From contig OZ024896.1 in the NCBI GenBank assembly GCA_964017195.1, positions 35,829,307 to 35,893,306 on the forward strand: a stretch of 64,000 nucleotides of DNA, read 5' to 3'. The translations under genes were made by a program, and so were the position numbers. This DNA is from Siderastrea radians (taxonomy: Eukaryota; Cnidaria; Anthozoa; Scleractinia; Rhizangiidae). The notes under the pieces were generated by a model. That model was not told the DNA's origin and searched no databases. It saw only the letters and a list, made by a program, of their open reading frames with translations. Below are positions 56,201 through 64,000 of the stretch, piece after piece (the first letter of the stretch is position 1; every line of letters starts with the position of its first letter).

Positions 56201-59200
56201 AGAGGACAAGCAGTCTCTTTCTTAATTCTTTTATTACCATTTTTTGTGCGAAAAAAGGCCGCAAGAAGATCGAAGTGTGAGCGATGAGCGGCGAAGCCTC
56301 GAGTCGCGAGCTAAGCGAGGGCCGGTTGATTTACATAATTTGTACATTTCCGCTCGCGCTGGGATCTGAGGAAACTGCTTATACGTTGACGCGAGAAAAA
56401 TGATTGGTAAGATAATCTCAGTTGAACCGATACTAACGAACTCTCCTGCTTATAATTCTCGTCAAAGTCCTTTAGAAAATAATTGCCTTCCTGGTTCACT
56501 AGTGTTATAAATTGTTGTTATTGTTAATGCTGGTTACAGAAATGGACAAGACGTAAGTAATATCGCAGTTTCCACATTTACTTCTATGTAAAATAAATAA
56601 ATGAAGAAAGGAATGCTTTATTAAAATCTCAATTTCTATAAGAGGTTCCCTCAGCTTGAATTTAAATCTCAAATGCGAGAGGCGGAGAGCAGAAAAACCA
56701 AGACCAAACGTGAAGACCGAACGTGCGAAATAAAATGTAAACACTCACTGGCGAAGCTCAGCATTCCGGTTTCTTTGCGGTCCTCCAAGGCCAATCGTAT
56801 GTTGCTTTATTTGCTGTTCCAGTTCTTAGTTTGCCTTTATTCCCTTTTTGCATTGAGCAATTCATTCTTCGTTGGTTAGCGGCTTTTTAGCAGATATGGG
56901 CAGGACGGCACTATCTTCATCCTTTGGCGGTGTACTGTCGACTTCGTGTTCCGCATCTATCTCGTATTCAGAGCTAAAACTCATCTACAAATCAGCAGAA
57001 TCTGCGTAGCTCGTCTAAGTATCTGCTTTGGATTACAACATTGGAATTTTAGTCATACTATGACTTTGCTCGAATTAGCTAGAAGGTCAGAAGGCTTCGA
57101 TGAACAAATAAAGTCAGAGAAACACAGCTAAAAATTAAGCGGCGTGGAATTCTTGGTTCTTGATCTGACGTCACAACTACGGCTCGCCCAAGGTTCCTCT
57201 TACTCGGACGTGAACCAAATTTTTCTTGAATTTAACAGGGCACAGAAAATCGAGAATTTAACCAAATCAAAAAATTTTTGCGAAGAAATGTTCCAGATGA
57301 TAACAGAACTTATTTAGCTGAAAAGAAATTTTAGGGGTTAGGTGCACTTTAAAGATAGAGTGATTTTCGTTTGACCTTGAAATAATTACGCGCGAACAAA
57401 ACCAAAACAACGAACGAACAAGAAAATGGCAATTAGTTTAGCAAACATCAAGCACTTTTTAGAGCTTTGACATCAATCTGTATTCAGCAACACGACTGAA
57501 CAAACAAACATTGCTTTGTCCATATTAGGGTTTCTTTTAGCGGGAAACGAACGAGGTCCTGTTTTGATCTTTTTAACTAGTGGCAGATGAAACAAATAAC
57601 GAACACTTCACGGAAAACGTTTCTCAAGGTCAAACGAAAATCGCTCCATTTGTGATGTCACTTACCAGATTCAGTAACACACCCCAGCAGTTTGATGACG
57701 TGTGGATGAGGTTTAAGCTTCTTCATAACTTCAAGTTCTGACAACAAGTCTTTCCTGTCTGTTTCAGGAGCGTTATCTAGGATCAGAACAGGGAACACGA
57801 TTTATTCTAATACAAGGAATGGAGAGTACCACAACAGAATAGGTGTCAGTAAAGAAAATGATCTATAAAAAGCAAACAAGTGGAGGATTAACTTTCCGTA
57901 AAAATATAGGAAATTGTAATCAACGGTGCAATAAACGATAAAAATGGCCCATTGCACTGTTTGTGGGAGTTGATGAGCGGAGGCGGAAGCAATGTGTTTT
58001 CTGATCATGCTGATCGTAAATGTTAACCGGCTTCGTTTTAGGCTTGCAAAGGAAGATATTTCAGTTTTCCTCGTGCGAATTTTCATTCACCGAATTTTTA
58101 TTCACCGTTCGGGTTTCTCAAAGATGGTTCTTATATAAATTTGCGTTTGCTTTGGTTTAATTAAACCCTTGGCTTCTTCTGAAACGTGGCCTTCAAATGG
58201 ACAGGAAAACCCCATATCAAAAAGAGATTTACTTGTCATCCTGAATTAGAGATGAGTGTATTTGACCTTCAAATGAGAAACGACTAATTACCTTTCAGCA
58301 TTTTGATGGCCACAGTAGCTGTTTTTTCGCCTCCTCTAAGCTCAAAAGATTTTCCTTGTACAACTTGTCCAAAAGCTCCCTTTCCAATAATCTTATCAAT
58401 GATCACCTTTTCTCTTGGCACTTCCCAGGATCTTGTTCCTGGGGGGAAGGGGGTATATTCGTGTACTTCTGTGTCAGGTGACGTTTCTGTCACAGTTGTT
58501 TCCTCTAACTGCCCTGGGGACTGAGTAGCTTCAATTAAATCCATATAATGTCCAGGATTGTCACAGCAACCAGTGTCCGTATAGTCGTCATTAGTTTCAC
58601 GCAGCTCGGTCTGCCATGTGAGAAAAAGGGCCAGTTTCATTCCCTTAAAGGCTCTCGTCTGAAGTCTTTACGCGAACTCTTTGTCAAAATTGATTATTTT
58701 TGGTAATTAGACCGTATAGTTAACCACCCGAGTTATGCATAAACTTAAAGGCGCTGTTACATTAGGCAATTTTTTTTGCATCTTGTCTCGCAATTTTGTT
58801 GCGGTACAAGTTGCAGGAAAAATTGCCCAGTGTAACATACCCTGAATTGAACATGTCTCGCAACGTTTTTGTTGCCGCAATCGTTGCGAGAAGTAGAAGT
58901 CGGTTCTACTTTCCGTAACGATCCTCGCAACGCTGCAACGAATTCTCCCAGCGTTGCGCAGAGGTGTTACATTAGGCAACGTTGCCTGCAACTTGTCTCC
59001 CAACGGCGCAACAAAATTGCTGAACAAGTTGCAAGAAAAATTGCCTTGTGTAACAGCGCCTTTAAGTTACAAGTCAGATTTATACTTGGCAGAATTCATT
59101 GCTGTTTTTGAACCTGAAATTTTCCAACACAATTTGCCGGCTTGGCGCTGGAATTGCGGTGACGTGCTTCGCAATTATTGATTTCGGTAGAATTAACATT

Positions 59201-62200
59201 TCAAATCACAGCAGGCAAATGACCTTTCGAACACCCGGTCTGCACAAAGCCTGAAATTGGCTAATATCATTAATTTGTTTTCATTTGGTGAAATACAACG
59301 TCATTAGCAGCACAAAGTTTGTACCCTTCACATGTGCTGCACTATACCCGCTTACGGTGCTTGACAAGTACTTATACGAACATGGCTTTTTTTTTTTTAA
59401 TTTAGTACAACCAATAACCAGCAAACGCCACACAAACACTATCTCCGCGGTGTGGCCAGAACCCAGCCAGAATCTTATGCATGCGCACCGTCAAATTACA
59501 CGTGGAGTGCAAGCCATGGACAGCCGCTTCATCCTTCTAGGACTCATCAGCATGGCATAGCCCCAAAATTGCACTGAATTGGGAACTGACCGCCACCTGC
59601 CTGTACGCAATTTCCACGAGTACCCGTGGACTTTGCAAAAGCATGAATCTTAACGAAAACAGTAATTGAGGTAAACATTTTCCACGTTTTTAAAGACGCT
59701 CGAGTTGGGAAAATCTGCTGAAATGTAAGGTAGTTTTATACTGACCACTTGATCGGGCGCAGGTGTTTCGCACTGTCTGCAAGAAAATAGAATCTTTAAG
59801 ATTTATTGGCCAATGAAAGTGAGCAATGAGGAAGTAAGAAGAAAGGCAAACGAAGAGCTCATCAGCACACAAGTGAAAAGGAGACGGTGGCAGTGGATCG
59901 CTCACGTTTTACGAATAGAGAAAGAAGCTATTCCACGCACCGTCATCACGTGGGCACCAGAAGGCAAGAGAAAGAGAGGGAGACCCAGGAAGACTGGAGA
60001 CGAACTGTTGATAAAGAACTAAAGGAGTTAGGACTGGGGTCCTGGAGAAGGATGATTTCCTGCCCTGTTCACCGCCCGGCCACGGGGAGAAGGAACTGAT
60101 CACGAATGTGCAATTTCAAATATAATGCTTTGAGTAAACATGCAGTTTCAATCATTTCCTCAAAATAGTCGCTAAAAACATTTAACTGATGAATGATTTT
60201 GTGAAAGAGTCCAAACAGTGTGAGAAACTACATGCATTAATGCAGCAAAAAGAAAAAAATATGAACAAGCATACACTTAACTAATGAAGACGACACTATT
60301 TATTTTACAGTCCTTACTAAAGCTTACCTGTTATCTCTTTGACCTAAGAAACAAAAAAAGAATCGAAAAATGAGAACTAAGGATATCTGCGATCTTCTTC
60401 TTTACATTTAAGGATATCTTATTTGATTAATGTAAATCATGGGCTTAAGCCTAGTTCTAGCGTGCCTGGAGCACTTATTTCCGAAATGCATGTATCTCGG
60501 AACTTGGGTACTTCACATCACACAGAGTTATTTGCCATCCATTTCCATATGATTTCATGTTTGACAAAATTGTTTCCCCTTATATGAAGATTATGGCTAG
60601 GGGACACTTTGTGATGTCTATCATAAGGGACACGCATCTCATTAGCGAGCATTTCTGGGCATATGGCCTGGAAACTTCTGCTATTCATTTCCTGCTAATA
60701 ACCTTGTTCAAGCCAGGAGTGCGCGCTGACTCTAAACAGAATGCAGGTATTCTGTAACAATTTGGTATGGTATGTTTTTGATGTTCCCATGGAGCCATTT
60801 TTCGTCACGCATGTTTTTCGAAATTTTAGTTTTTTTTTCTTTATATATAAAGTGCAATTAAGTTATTTTACTTACGTTTCCGAAGCCTCCACACTGTGCA
60901 AATTAAGAACACAGTTAAAACGACGAACAGAACTCCAACTATCGGTCCATATATGAAAGCCTTGTTTAACTCTGTCGCTTCTTTGTCTGATAACCTGCCA
61001 GTTGATGTTAGTGCCGGTTCCTTGCTTGATGCTCTCTTTTCCACAGCAGGCAAAGTTCCGGGCTTGACGGTCGAAGGCGACGTCACTTCCAGTGTATGTA
61101 CAGCTGAAGTGGCAGCAGTTGGCGCTGTTTTGGAGAAACACCAGGAAGATTAAAATACGAGGTTTCAGTTATCTATCAATCGGTTGTAAAATTCAATCAG
61201 ATGTAAAAACAAAATAACCGAAGTCTTATCAAACTGATAAAAGGCCTACCTAGCTGCAATTGAGGAACTCCCACAAGAATTCACTTTTATCACCACAGAC
61301 CCGCGCCAGGACCAGCGATGTTTGAGCGGTTGGTCTATTTCATAACAGTGGAGTTAGAAGCTGTGCTGTAAAATCTTTTTTTTTTTTTTTTCGTTTCGGT
61401 TGTAAAACCAAAAATAATCTTTCTAAGGCGATGTCTAGGGAATTGCATAGTAATAAAACTATATATAATACAACATGAACACATAAATCCTCAAACACTG
61501 GGAAACGGCGGGAAATTTCCTCCACCTTTTACTCAAAAGTGTTCCTATTTCCAGTGCAGACAAGCTATCAACTAATCGCTAGATTGTTCAACATTTAAAC
61601 GCTCCTTTTAACACTTACCTACGCAATCAGATTCGGAGTAGGAAGCACTGAAGCCGCCGTAGGAGCCATTCTTGTCAGATTTGAATATTACCAACATGTG
61701 GTTTGATGAAGAGCAGATTCCTTCCTTGGGGGGAGGCTGACCTCCGTAAAACACTCCCAACACCTCCCCTGTGGTATTCTGTCCTTCGTATACGTATAAA
61801 CCGTCCGTGTTATTCTCGCTTTGCAAACTGAAGTTTGTGAACATTAAGTGAATTAGTTGCGCTGGGCCGACCGTGATCCTCCAGGAACAGTACTGTCCAT
61901 CCGGGTACTTTCTTGGATAGTTTGGTGAGTGGAAAGTGCCGTTGACTCCCGTTAGAGTTTCATTGCATCCTAAAAAAAGAAAGAAAGAAAGAAAGAAAGA
62001 AGCTGCTAATTGAAAAGCAGATTCATCTCATCAGTTCCGATAGAAATTAAGTTAGAAAAAAGCAAATACTCAATCCCCACCGTCCTTTCCATCCCGATCT
62101 TTGTTCGAACGGCTACAGATTCAGCCTAAGATTACGCCCCGACTGATGACACCCATTCACGCAGCCATTTCTCGAAATATACCTCCATCTTACTCTGTCG

Positions 62201-62880
62201 GGTGATAAGCTGTTTGGTTTTATAAGGATCAGCGCTGTTACTGCTTGAGTCAAGCAGAAAGTAACAGTTTAAAATTTGTGTTCAAGGAAACTGGGTTTTA
62301 CTAGTACCTGAGATGTTTAACCCTTTGCATACCAACTACGCATATATGCGTAGTTATATACAGGACCCCTTTTAAAAGTCTGTTTCGCAAATTTCTTTAC
62401 GATGGAAATTAAGAATATTTGCAGAGTGTGCCTGGAGATAGGCAAGCATGCATGCCTGGCTATATCCAGGACTTGCACAATTTTCGGTTTACCCACCGCG
62501 GTAGTAGCAGTAGTAAATTGTAGGGTGCTTAATCCCAGCCTCAAAAGGATACGCTCCTCCTGCCTTATCTGAGTTGCGGTTAGCTTCCGTATCAAAAAAT
62601 ATCCACTCCAGACTTGCCACCGTCCACTTGACCATTTGACACTCCGCTGAACCGTATGCCAGCAGGAAAAATGGAGTTTGTGAGGGAAGTAAAATAGGGT
62701 CACTTTTACTTCCGTTTGTTCTACAGCAAAATCGAATCTCTGTGTTGTAGTCATATCTACCACCAGGAAGTGTTCCTCCTTTGGCATTAAAGCCGTACTT
62801 ATCGTCGTCATCATCCCATTTGACATTACCTTTTGTCAGTCCCTCAGGGCACCCTCCACTATTATAAATACAGTATTGTC
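50225..62880 (-). CDS. ApeC-CUB receptor tyrosine kinase (5' end outside window)
   Basis: Exons on the minus strand: 62880-62497, 61969-61619, 61124-60876, 60343-60328, 59776-59746, 58610-58292, 57776-57666, 54600-54410, 54179-54057, 53980-53910, 52557-52517, 52069-51973, 51236-51137, 50290-50225. All have AG/GT borders and consistent phases, giving 715 visible residues plus stop. Order: second half of ApeC, CUB, stalk, membrane helix, juxtamembrane, full tyrosine kinase, short tail. Kinase hallmarks: [16 protein letters not shown], Glu in [22 protein letters not shown], activation-loop Tyr in [36 protein letters not shown] and GRLPVKW mark a receptor-type tyrosine kinase, closest by eye to FGFR/RET-like kinases. 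Signal peptide and first ApeC exon should lie beyond 64,000. Likely role: ligand-activated phosphotyrosine signalling, with ApeC/CUB sensing glycans or microbes (inference). Confidence 0.88.
50291..51136 (-). other. Last intron with G-rich tracts
   Basis: Intron of the kinase gene. On the plus strand 50,779-50,827 has several G runs capable of forming a G-quadruplex; on the transcribed strand they read as C runs. If the donor at 51,136 is not used, translation continues to a TAG at 51,050-51,052, giving an alternative C-terminus without the docking motif. Confidence 0.4.
51137..51236 (-). CDS. Kinase receptor exon 13: end of kinase C-lobe
   Basis: Encodes [20 protein letters not shown] and a Glu/Lys-rich helix. 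The CW...DPRDRPTF block closes tyrosine kinase domains (subdomain XI) with the conserved Arg. Confidence 0.88.
51360..51640. repeat. Possible MITE fragment
   Basis: Contains two related GGC(T/C)G(G/T)TTTAC(A/G)TGTA starts and ACGCAAG(T/C)G words, and ends in CGTGTGAAC. It looks like a decayed palindromic MITE but ends are not clear. Confidence 0.3.
51835..51875. repeat. Purine (G/A) tract
   Basis: Near-pure GGGAGGAGGGG-type tract in the kinase-gene intron between exons 12 and 13. In the transcript it is a C/U-rich tract and might influence splicing. Confidence 0.6.
51973..52069 (-). CDS. Kinase receptor exon 12: C-lobe
   Basis: Encodes [20 protein letters not shown], then [18 protein letters not shown] and the LLxxGYRMPKP block are standard for receptor tyrosine kinases (subdomain X). 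Phase 1 to 2. Confidence 0.88.
52517..52557 (-). CDS. Kinase receptor exon 11: short C-lobe exon
   Basis: 41 nt encoding [13 protein letters not shown], joining KSDV to GGSPYP. Phases 2 in, 1 out, matching both neighbours. Confidence 0.85.
52765..53006 (-). repeat. tRNA-derived SINE in kinase-gene intron
   Basis: On the minus strand, GCGTGGCAGTGTAGTGGCTA and GGTGGCTCGACGTCC form a tRNA-like head near 53,006-52,940. A body with AGCATCCCACC...GTAGCAATACC...TTGCTTCATGCCAC follows, also present at 39,111-39,240. The element lies in sense orientation in the intron before exon 11. Confidence 0.6.
53910..53980 (-). CDS. Kinase receptor exon 10: P+1 loop and AYE motif
   Basis: Encodes [20 protein letters not shown] then KSDV. 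The position that is normally APE in the activation segment reads AYE (Tyr codon at 53,951-53,953). GRLPVKW and TTKSDV are intact. Phase 0 to 2. Confidence 0.88.
54057..54179 (-). CDS. Kinase receptor exon 9: catalytic and activation loops
   Basis: 41 codons, phase 0 to 0: [14 protein letters not shown], then [20 protein letters not shown] and KRK. Catalytic Asp in HRD, Asn in AARN and the DFG metal-binding Asp are all present. One activation-loop tyrosine (NIYEM; codon 54,072-54,074). Confidence 0.92.
54410..54600 (-). CDS. Kinase receptor exon 8: hinge, kinase insert, helix E
   Basis: Encodes [20 protein letters not shown] (gatekeeper and hinge), a short insert with YDTYYKDPD, and helix E ending [14 protein letters not shown]. 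The short insert with tyrosines resembles FGFR-type kinases. Phase 1 to 0. Confidence 0.9.
55297..57348. mobile_element. TTAA-flanked DNA element in kinase-gene intron (2.05 kb)
   Basis: Ends AGTGCACCTAACCCTAAAA and the near-identical complement, with about 110 bp of inverted similarity. Flanked by TTAA on both sides (55,293-55,296 and 57,349-57,352). The interior has only short frames and CG-containing motifs. Kolobok-like by target and end, non-autonomous. Confidence 0.75.
57359..57650. mobile_element. MITE with GAG(T/C)GATTTTCG ends
   Basis: Inverted ends GAGTGATTTTCGTTTGACCT and GAGCGATTTTCGTTTGACCT face each other about 290 bp apart. No certain target duplication. It directly follows the TTAA-flanked element and precedes kinase exon 7. 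Confidence 0.6.
57666..57776 (-). CDS. Kinase receptor exon 7: helix C region
   Basis: Encodes [20 protein letters not shown] then [17 protein letters not shown]. The Glu of SELEVM is the helix C residue that pairs with the VAIK lysine. Phase 1 to 1. Confidence 0.9.
58292..58610 (-). CDS. Kinase receptor exon 6: juxtamembrane and glycine loop
   Basis: 106 codons. The juxtamembrane part has [15 protein letters not shown] and HEYTPF tyrosines. Then [20 protein letters not shown] leads into QVVQGK, and VAIKMLK supplies the ATP-binding lysine (codon 58,302-58,304). The acceptor is phase 0 and the donor GTAATT phase 1. Confidence 0.9.
58749..59061. mobile_element. MITE (AGGCGCTGTTACA ends), 313 bp
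   Basis: Ends AGGCGCTGTTACA and complement, flanked by TTAA (58,745-58,748 and 59,062-59,065). Inside are repeated GTTGCAGG/TTGCAACG words. Same family as 47,145-47,395. Confidence 0.7.
59746..59776 (-). CDS. Kinase receptor exon 5: 31-nt microexon
   Basis: Acceptor TTTTCTTGCAG, weak donor GTCAGT, phase 2 to 0. Encodes [10 protein letters not shown], sharing ETP with the tyrosine mini-exons of the plus-strand gene. Needed to change phase between the 16-nt microexon and the phase 0 kinase exon. Confidence 0.6.
59780..60105 (+). repeat. LINE reverse transcriptase C-terminal remnant
   Basis: Translation shows [47 protein letters not shown] and, after a frameshift near 60,000, [13 protein letters not shown]. 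This is the conserved tail of non-LTR reverse transcriptases (RWxWIGHVLRM...TWxPxGKRxRGRPxxTWRR). Antisense to the kinase gene, abutting its 31-nt microexon. Confidence 0.8.
60328..60343 (-). CDS. Kinase receptor exon 4: 16-nt microexon
   Basis: GTCAAAGAGATAACAG between TTTGTTTCTTAG and GTAAGC, phase 1 to 2, encoding RQRDN after the membrane helix. Required for the frame between exons 3 and 5. Confidence 0.6.
60876..61124 (-). CDS. Kinase receptor exon 3: stalk and transmembrane helix
   Basis: 83 codons: a Ser/Thr/Pro-rich stalk ([12 protein letters not shown] and following) then the helix [20 protein letters not shown] and basic RLRKR. Phase 1 to 1. The plus-strand partner splits stalk and helix into two exons. 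Confidence 0.88.
61619..61969 (-). CDS. Kinase receptor exon 2: CUB domain
   Basis: 351 nt, identical in length and phase to the plus-strand CUB exon. [53 protein letters not shown] and GFSASYS are near-identical between the genes. Here the domain also has Cys in GICSSS and in the last codons (SDC), absent in the partner. Confidence 0.92.
61976..62001. repeat. (GAAA)n repeat forming the CUB exon polypyrimidine tract
   Basis: On the sense strand of the kinase gene it reads (TTTC)n directly before TTTTTTTAG. A related TTCTTTCTTT stretch sits before the plus-strand CUB exon, so it probably predates the duplication. Confidence 0.7.
62497..62880 (-). CDS. Kinase receptor exon 1 (visible): ApeC C-terminal half
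   Basis: 384 nt, phase 1 to 1, after acceptor TTCCAACAG. Shows [69 protein letters not shown] and YYCYYR. All ApeC cysteines of this half are present. It must be preceded by an ApeC N-terminal exon not found up to 64,000. Confidence 0.9.
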
Positions 62881-62986
62881 CTGTTGGAATAGATATTTCT
62901 GAGTTATTGCAAACTTTGTGACTTGTAACTTGTTTATGTGTTTAATGAATTTTAATTCTAATTTTTATGCCTGATTGTAAGTTTTA

Positions 62987-63746
62987 GGCCCGGTTCAAAC
63001 GTCAAACTTTTCATGTGCCGAACCTAATAATTAGGTTCGGCACATGTTAAGTTCGAGGTATGAATCAATTAAGTTCGACAGATTTTTATTTGGGTCGTCC
63101 CTGCCGTTCTATTCGACTGGGCAAGTCGAATAGAACGGCAAAAGTTCGACTTTGATAACATGTTACATGTGCCGAACCTAATGCATGAATTACGTTAATG
63201 TATTTCTGAATATAACAGCGCTAGTGATTGGCTTAAAACCGATAAGCATGACTAGCACTCTGTCGCCTATTAAACCGTGTTCAGTCTTGCACTGAACGTT
63301 CTTGCATCTGATTAACTGGGTTGCGCAAACCGTAAACGCTCAGTCAACAAGAATCAGTACTTTATAACGGATTGCAATAACGTCGGATTGTTTTCGCTGG
63401 TTTTTGTTTTCTTTTTCTTTTTTTGTTGACAGCTAGTCTAAAAATAACAGAATATAACAAATAACGATAGAAACTGTGCTTAACCGAAATTCGACTAACG
63501 AATTCGCAGATAATATCTAAATGTTACTACTATAATAAAAGAAAGCTTTTGTTTTTCCTGTTAATTGTTTTTCTGTGCTTTTTGAAACCGATATAGTGGA
63601 ACCGATGACTGTTTACCGCTGTTTTGAAGAATTAAGTTCGACTGATTAAGGTCGACATCTGAATCAACTGTCGAACTTAATTATTTAGGTCGACCCAAAT
63701 AGCAATTAGGTTCGATACATGTGAAGTTCGATGTTTGAACCGGGCC
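62987..63746. mobile_element. Harbinger-like element with TTA target duplication
   Basis: 760 bp. Inverted ends GGCCCGGTTCAAACGTCAAA and a closely matching complement, flanked by TTA on both sides (62,984-62,986 and 63,747-63,749). The inside has a further palindrome at about 63,104-63,140 and repeated AAGTTCGA/GGTTCG words. No transposase frame. It lies about 100 bp upstream of kinase-gene exon 1, within the preceding intron. Confidence 0.75.
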
Positions 63747-63749
63747 TTA

Positions 63750-64000
63750 CCCCTCTCCACCTTATTCTTAATCTGTTCTGTTCCGTTCTATGCTTTGCTG
63801 TGCTATGCTTCTCTCTGATTCTCAACATATTAACCTGCGTACACTGACTAACAAAGAAATTATACAATATGTCAAACCTACGCGAGCAGTAAATGCAAAT
63901 AAGGTATCCTTGATGATTAAGACGCCATTAGGAAGCAATGTTTCCCGGACAGGACAGGACTGGACTGAAATCGTGGATTTTGCACTTCAATATTTTCGTT
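63750..64000. other. Window edge, no feature
   Basis: AT-rich noncoding sequence, presumably intron of the kinase receptor gene. No ApeC N-terminal exon is visible on the minus strand. Confidence 0.5.

Noticed and set aside
62317..62826. 169-residue minus-strand frame over the ApeC exon
   Set aside because: It is the wrong frame; the ApeC motifs (FCCR, YCYY) appear only in another frame with proper splice borders at 62,880 and 62,497.

Overview
The window is metazoan nuclear DNA, most likely from an anthozoan cnidarian and probably a stony coral. The reasons are AT-rich intron-bearing genes, dense small DNA transposons and tRNA-derived SINEs, a local family of intron-poor TPR-CHAT genes, and receptors carrying an ApeC (apextrin C-terminal) domain. 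The species call is inference from sequence style.

Layout. Positions 1-12,000 hold no gene I can support, only tRNA-derived SINEs, a 452-bp element with an 8-bp target duplication, and a 2.3-kb TTAA-flanked element with 546-bp inverted arms. Positions 12,170-36,100 hold a tandem array of three TPR-CHAT genes. Copy 1 (12,174-15,891) has about 15 TPR units, but its N-terminus is cut off by a net 4-nt insertion. Copy 2 (23,619-26,390) is intact, with about 8 units. Copy 3 (31,479-36,095) is a pseudogene that lost its CHAT domain and is split by a 3,513-bp element with 16-bp inverted ends. The spacers between copies are homologous, including a 28-bp minisatellite and a possible E-box/TATA promoter.

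Positions 38,146-64,000 hold the main finding: two convergent receptor genes with matching ectodomain exons. The plus-strand gene (38,146-49,259, 11 exons, predicted 543 residues) encodes signal peptide, ApeC, CUB, Ser/Thr-rich stalk, one membrane helix and a kinase-free tail with nine tyrosines. The minus-strand gene (62,880 down to 50,225, 14 visible exons, 5' end beyond the window) encodes ApeC, CUB, stalk, membrane helix, a complete tyrosine kinase domain and a tyrosine-bearing C-terminus. All intron phases agree in both models. The second ApeC exon (384 nt) and the CUB exon (351 nt) are identical in length in the two genes. Stop codons are 966 bp apart, tail to tail.

ApeC domains of amphioxus apextrin-like proteins bind bacterial peptidoglycan, so I infer that the kinase receptor couples recognition of microbes (or another glycan ligand) to tyrosine phosphorylation. 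The kinase-less partner could be a substrate, co-receptor or decoy. Introns of both genes carry TTAA-flanked elements, a shared 250-310-bp MITE family, a shared SINE body and LINE remnants. All gene models come from reading splice sites and codons by eye; nothing was searched against a database.
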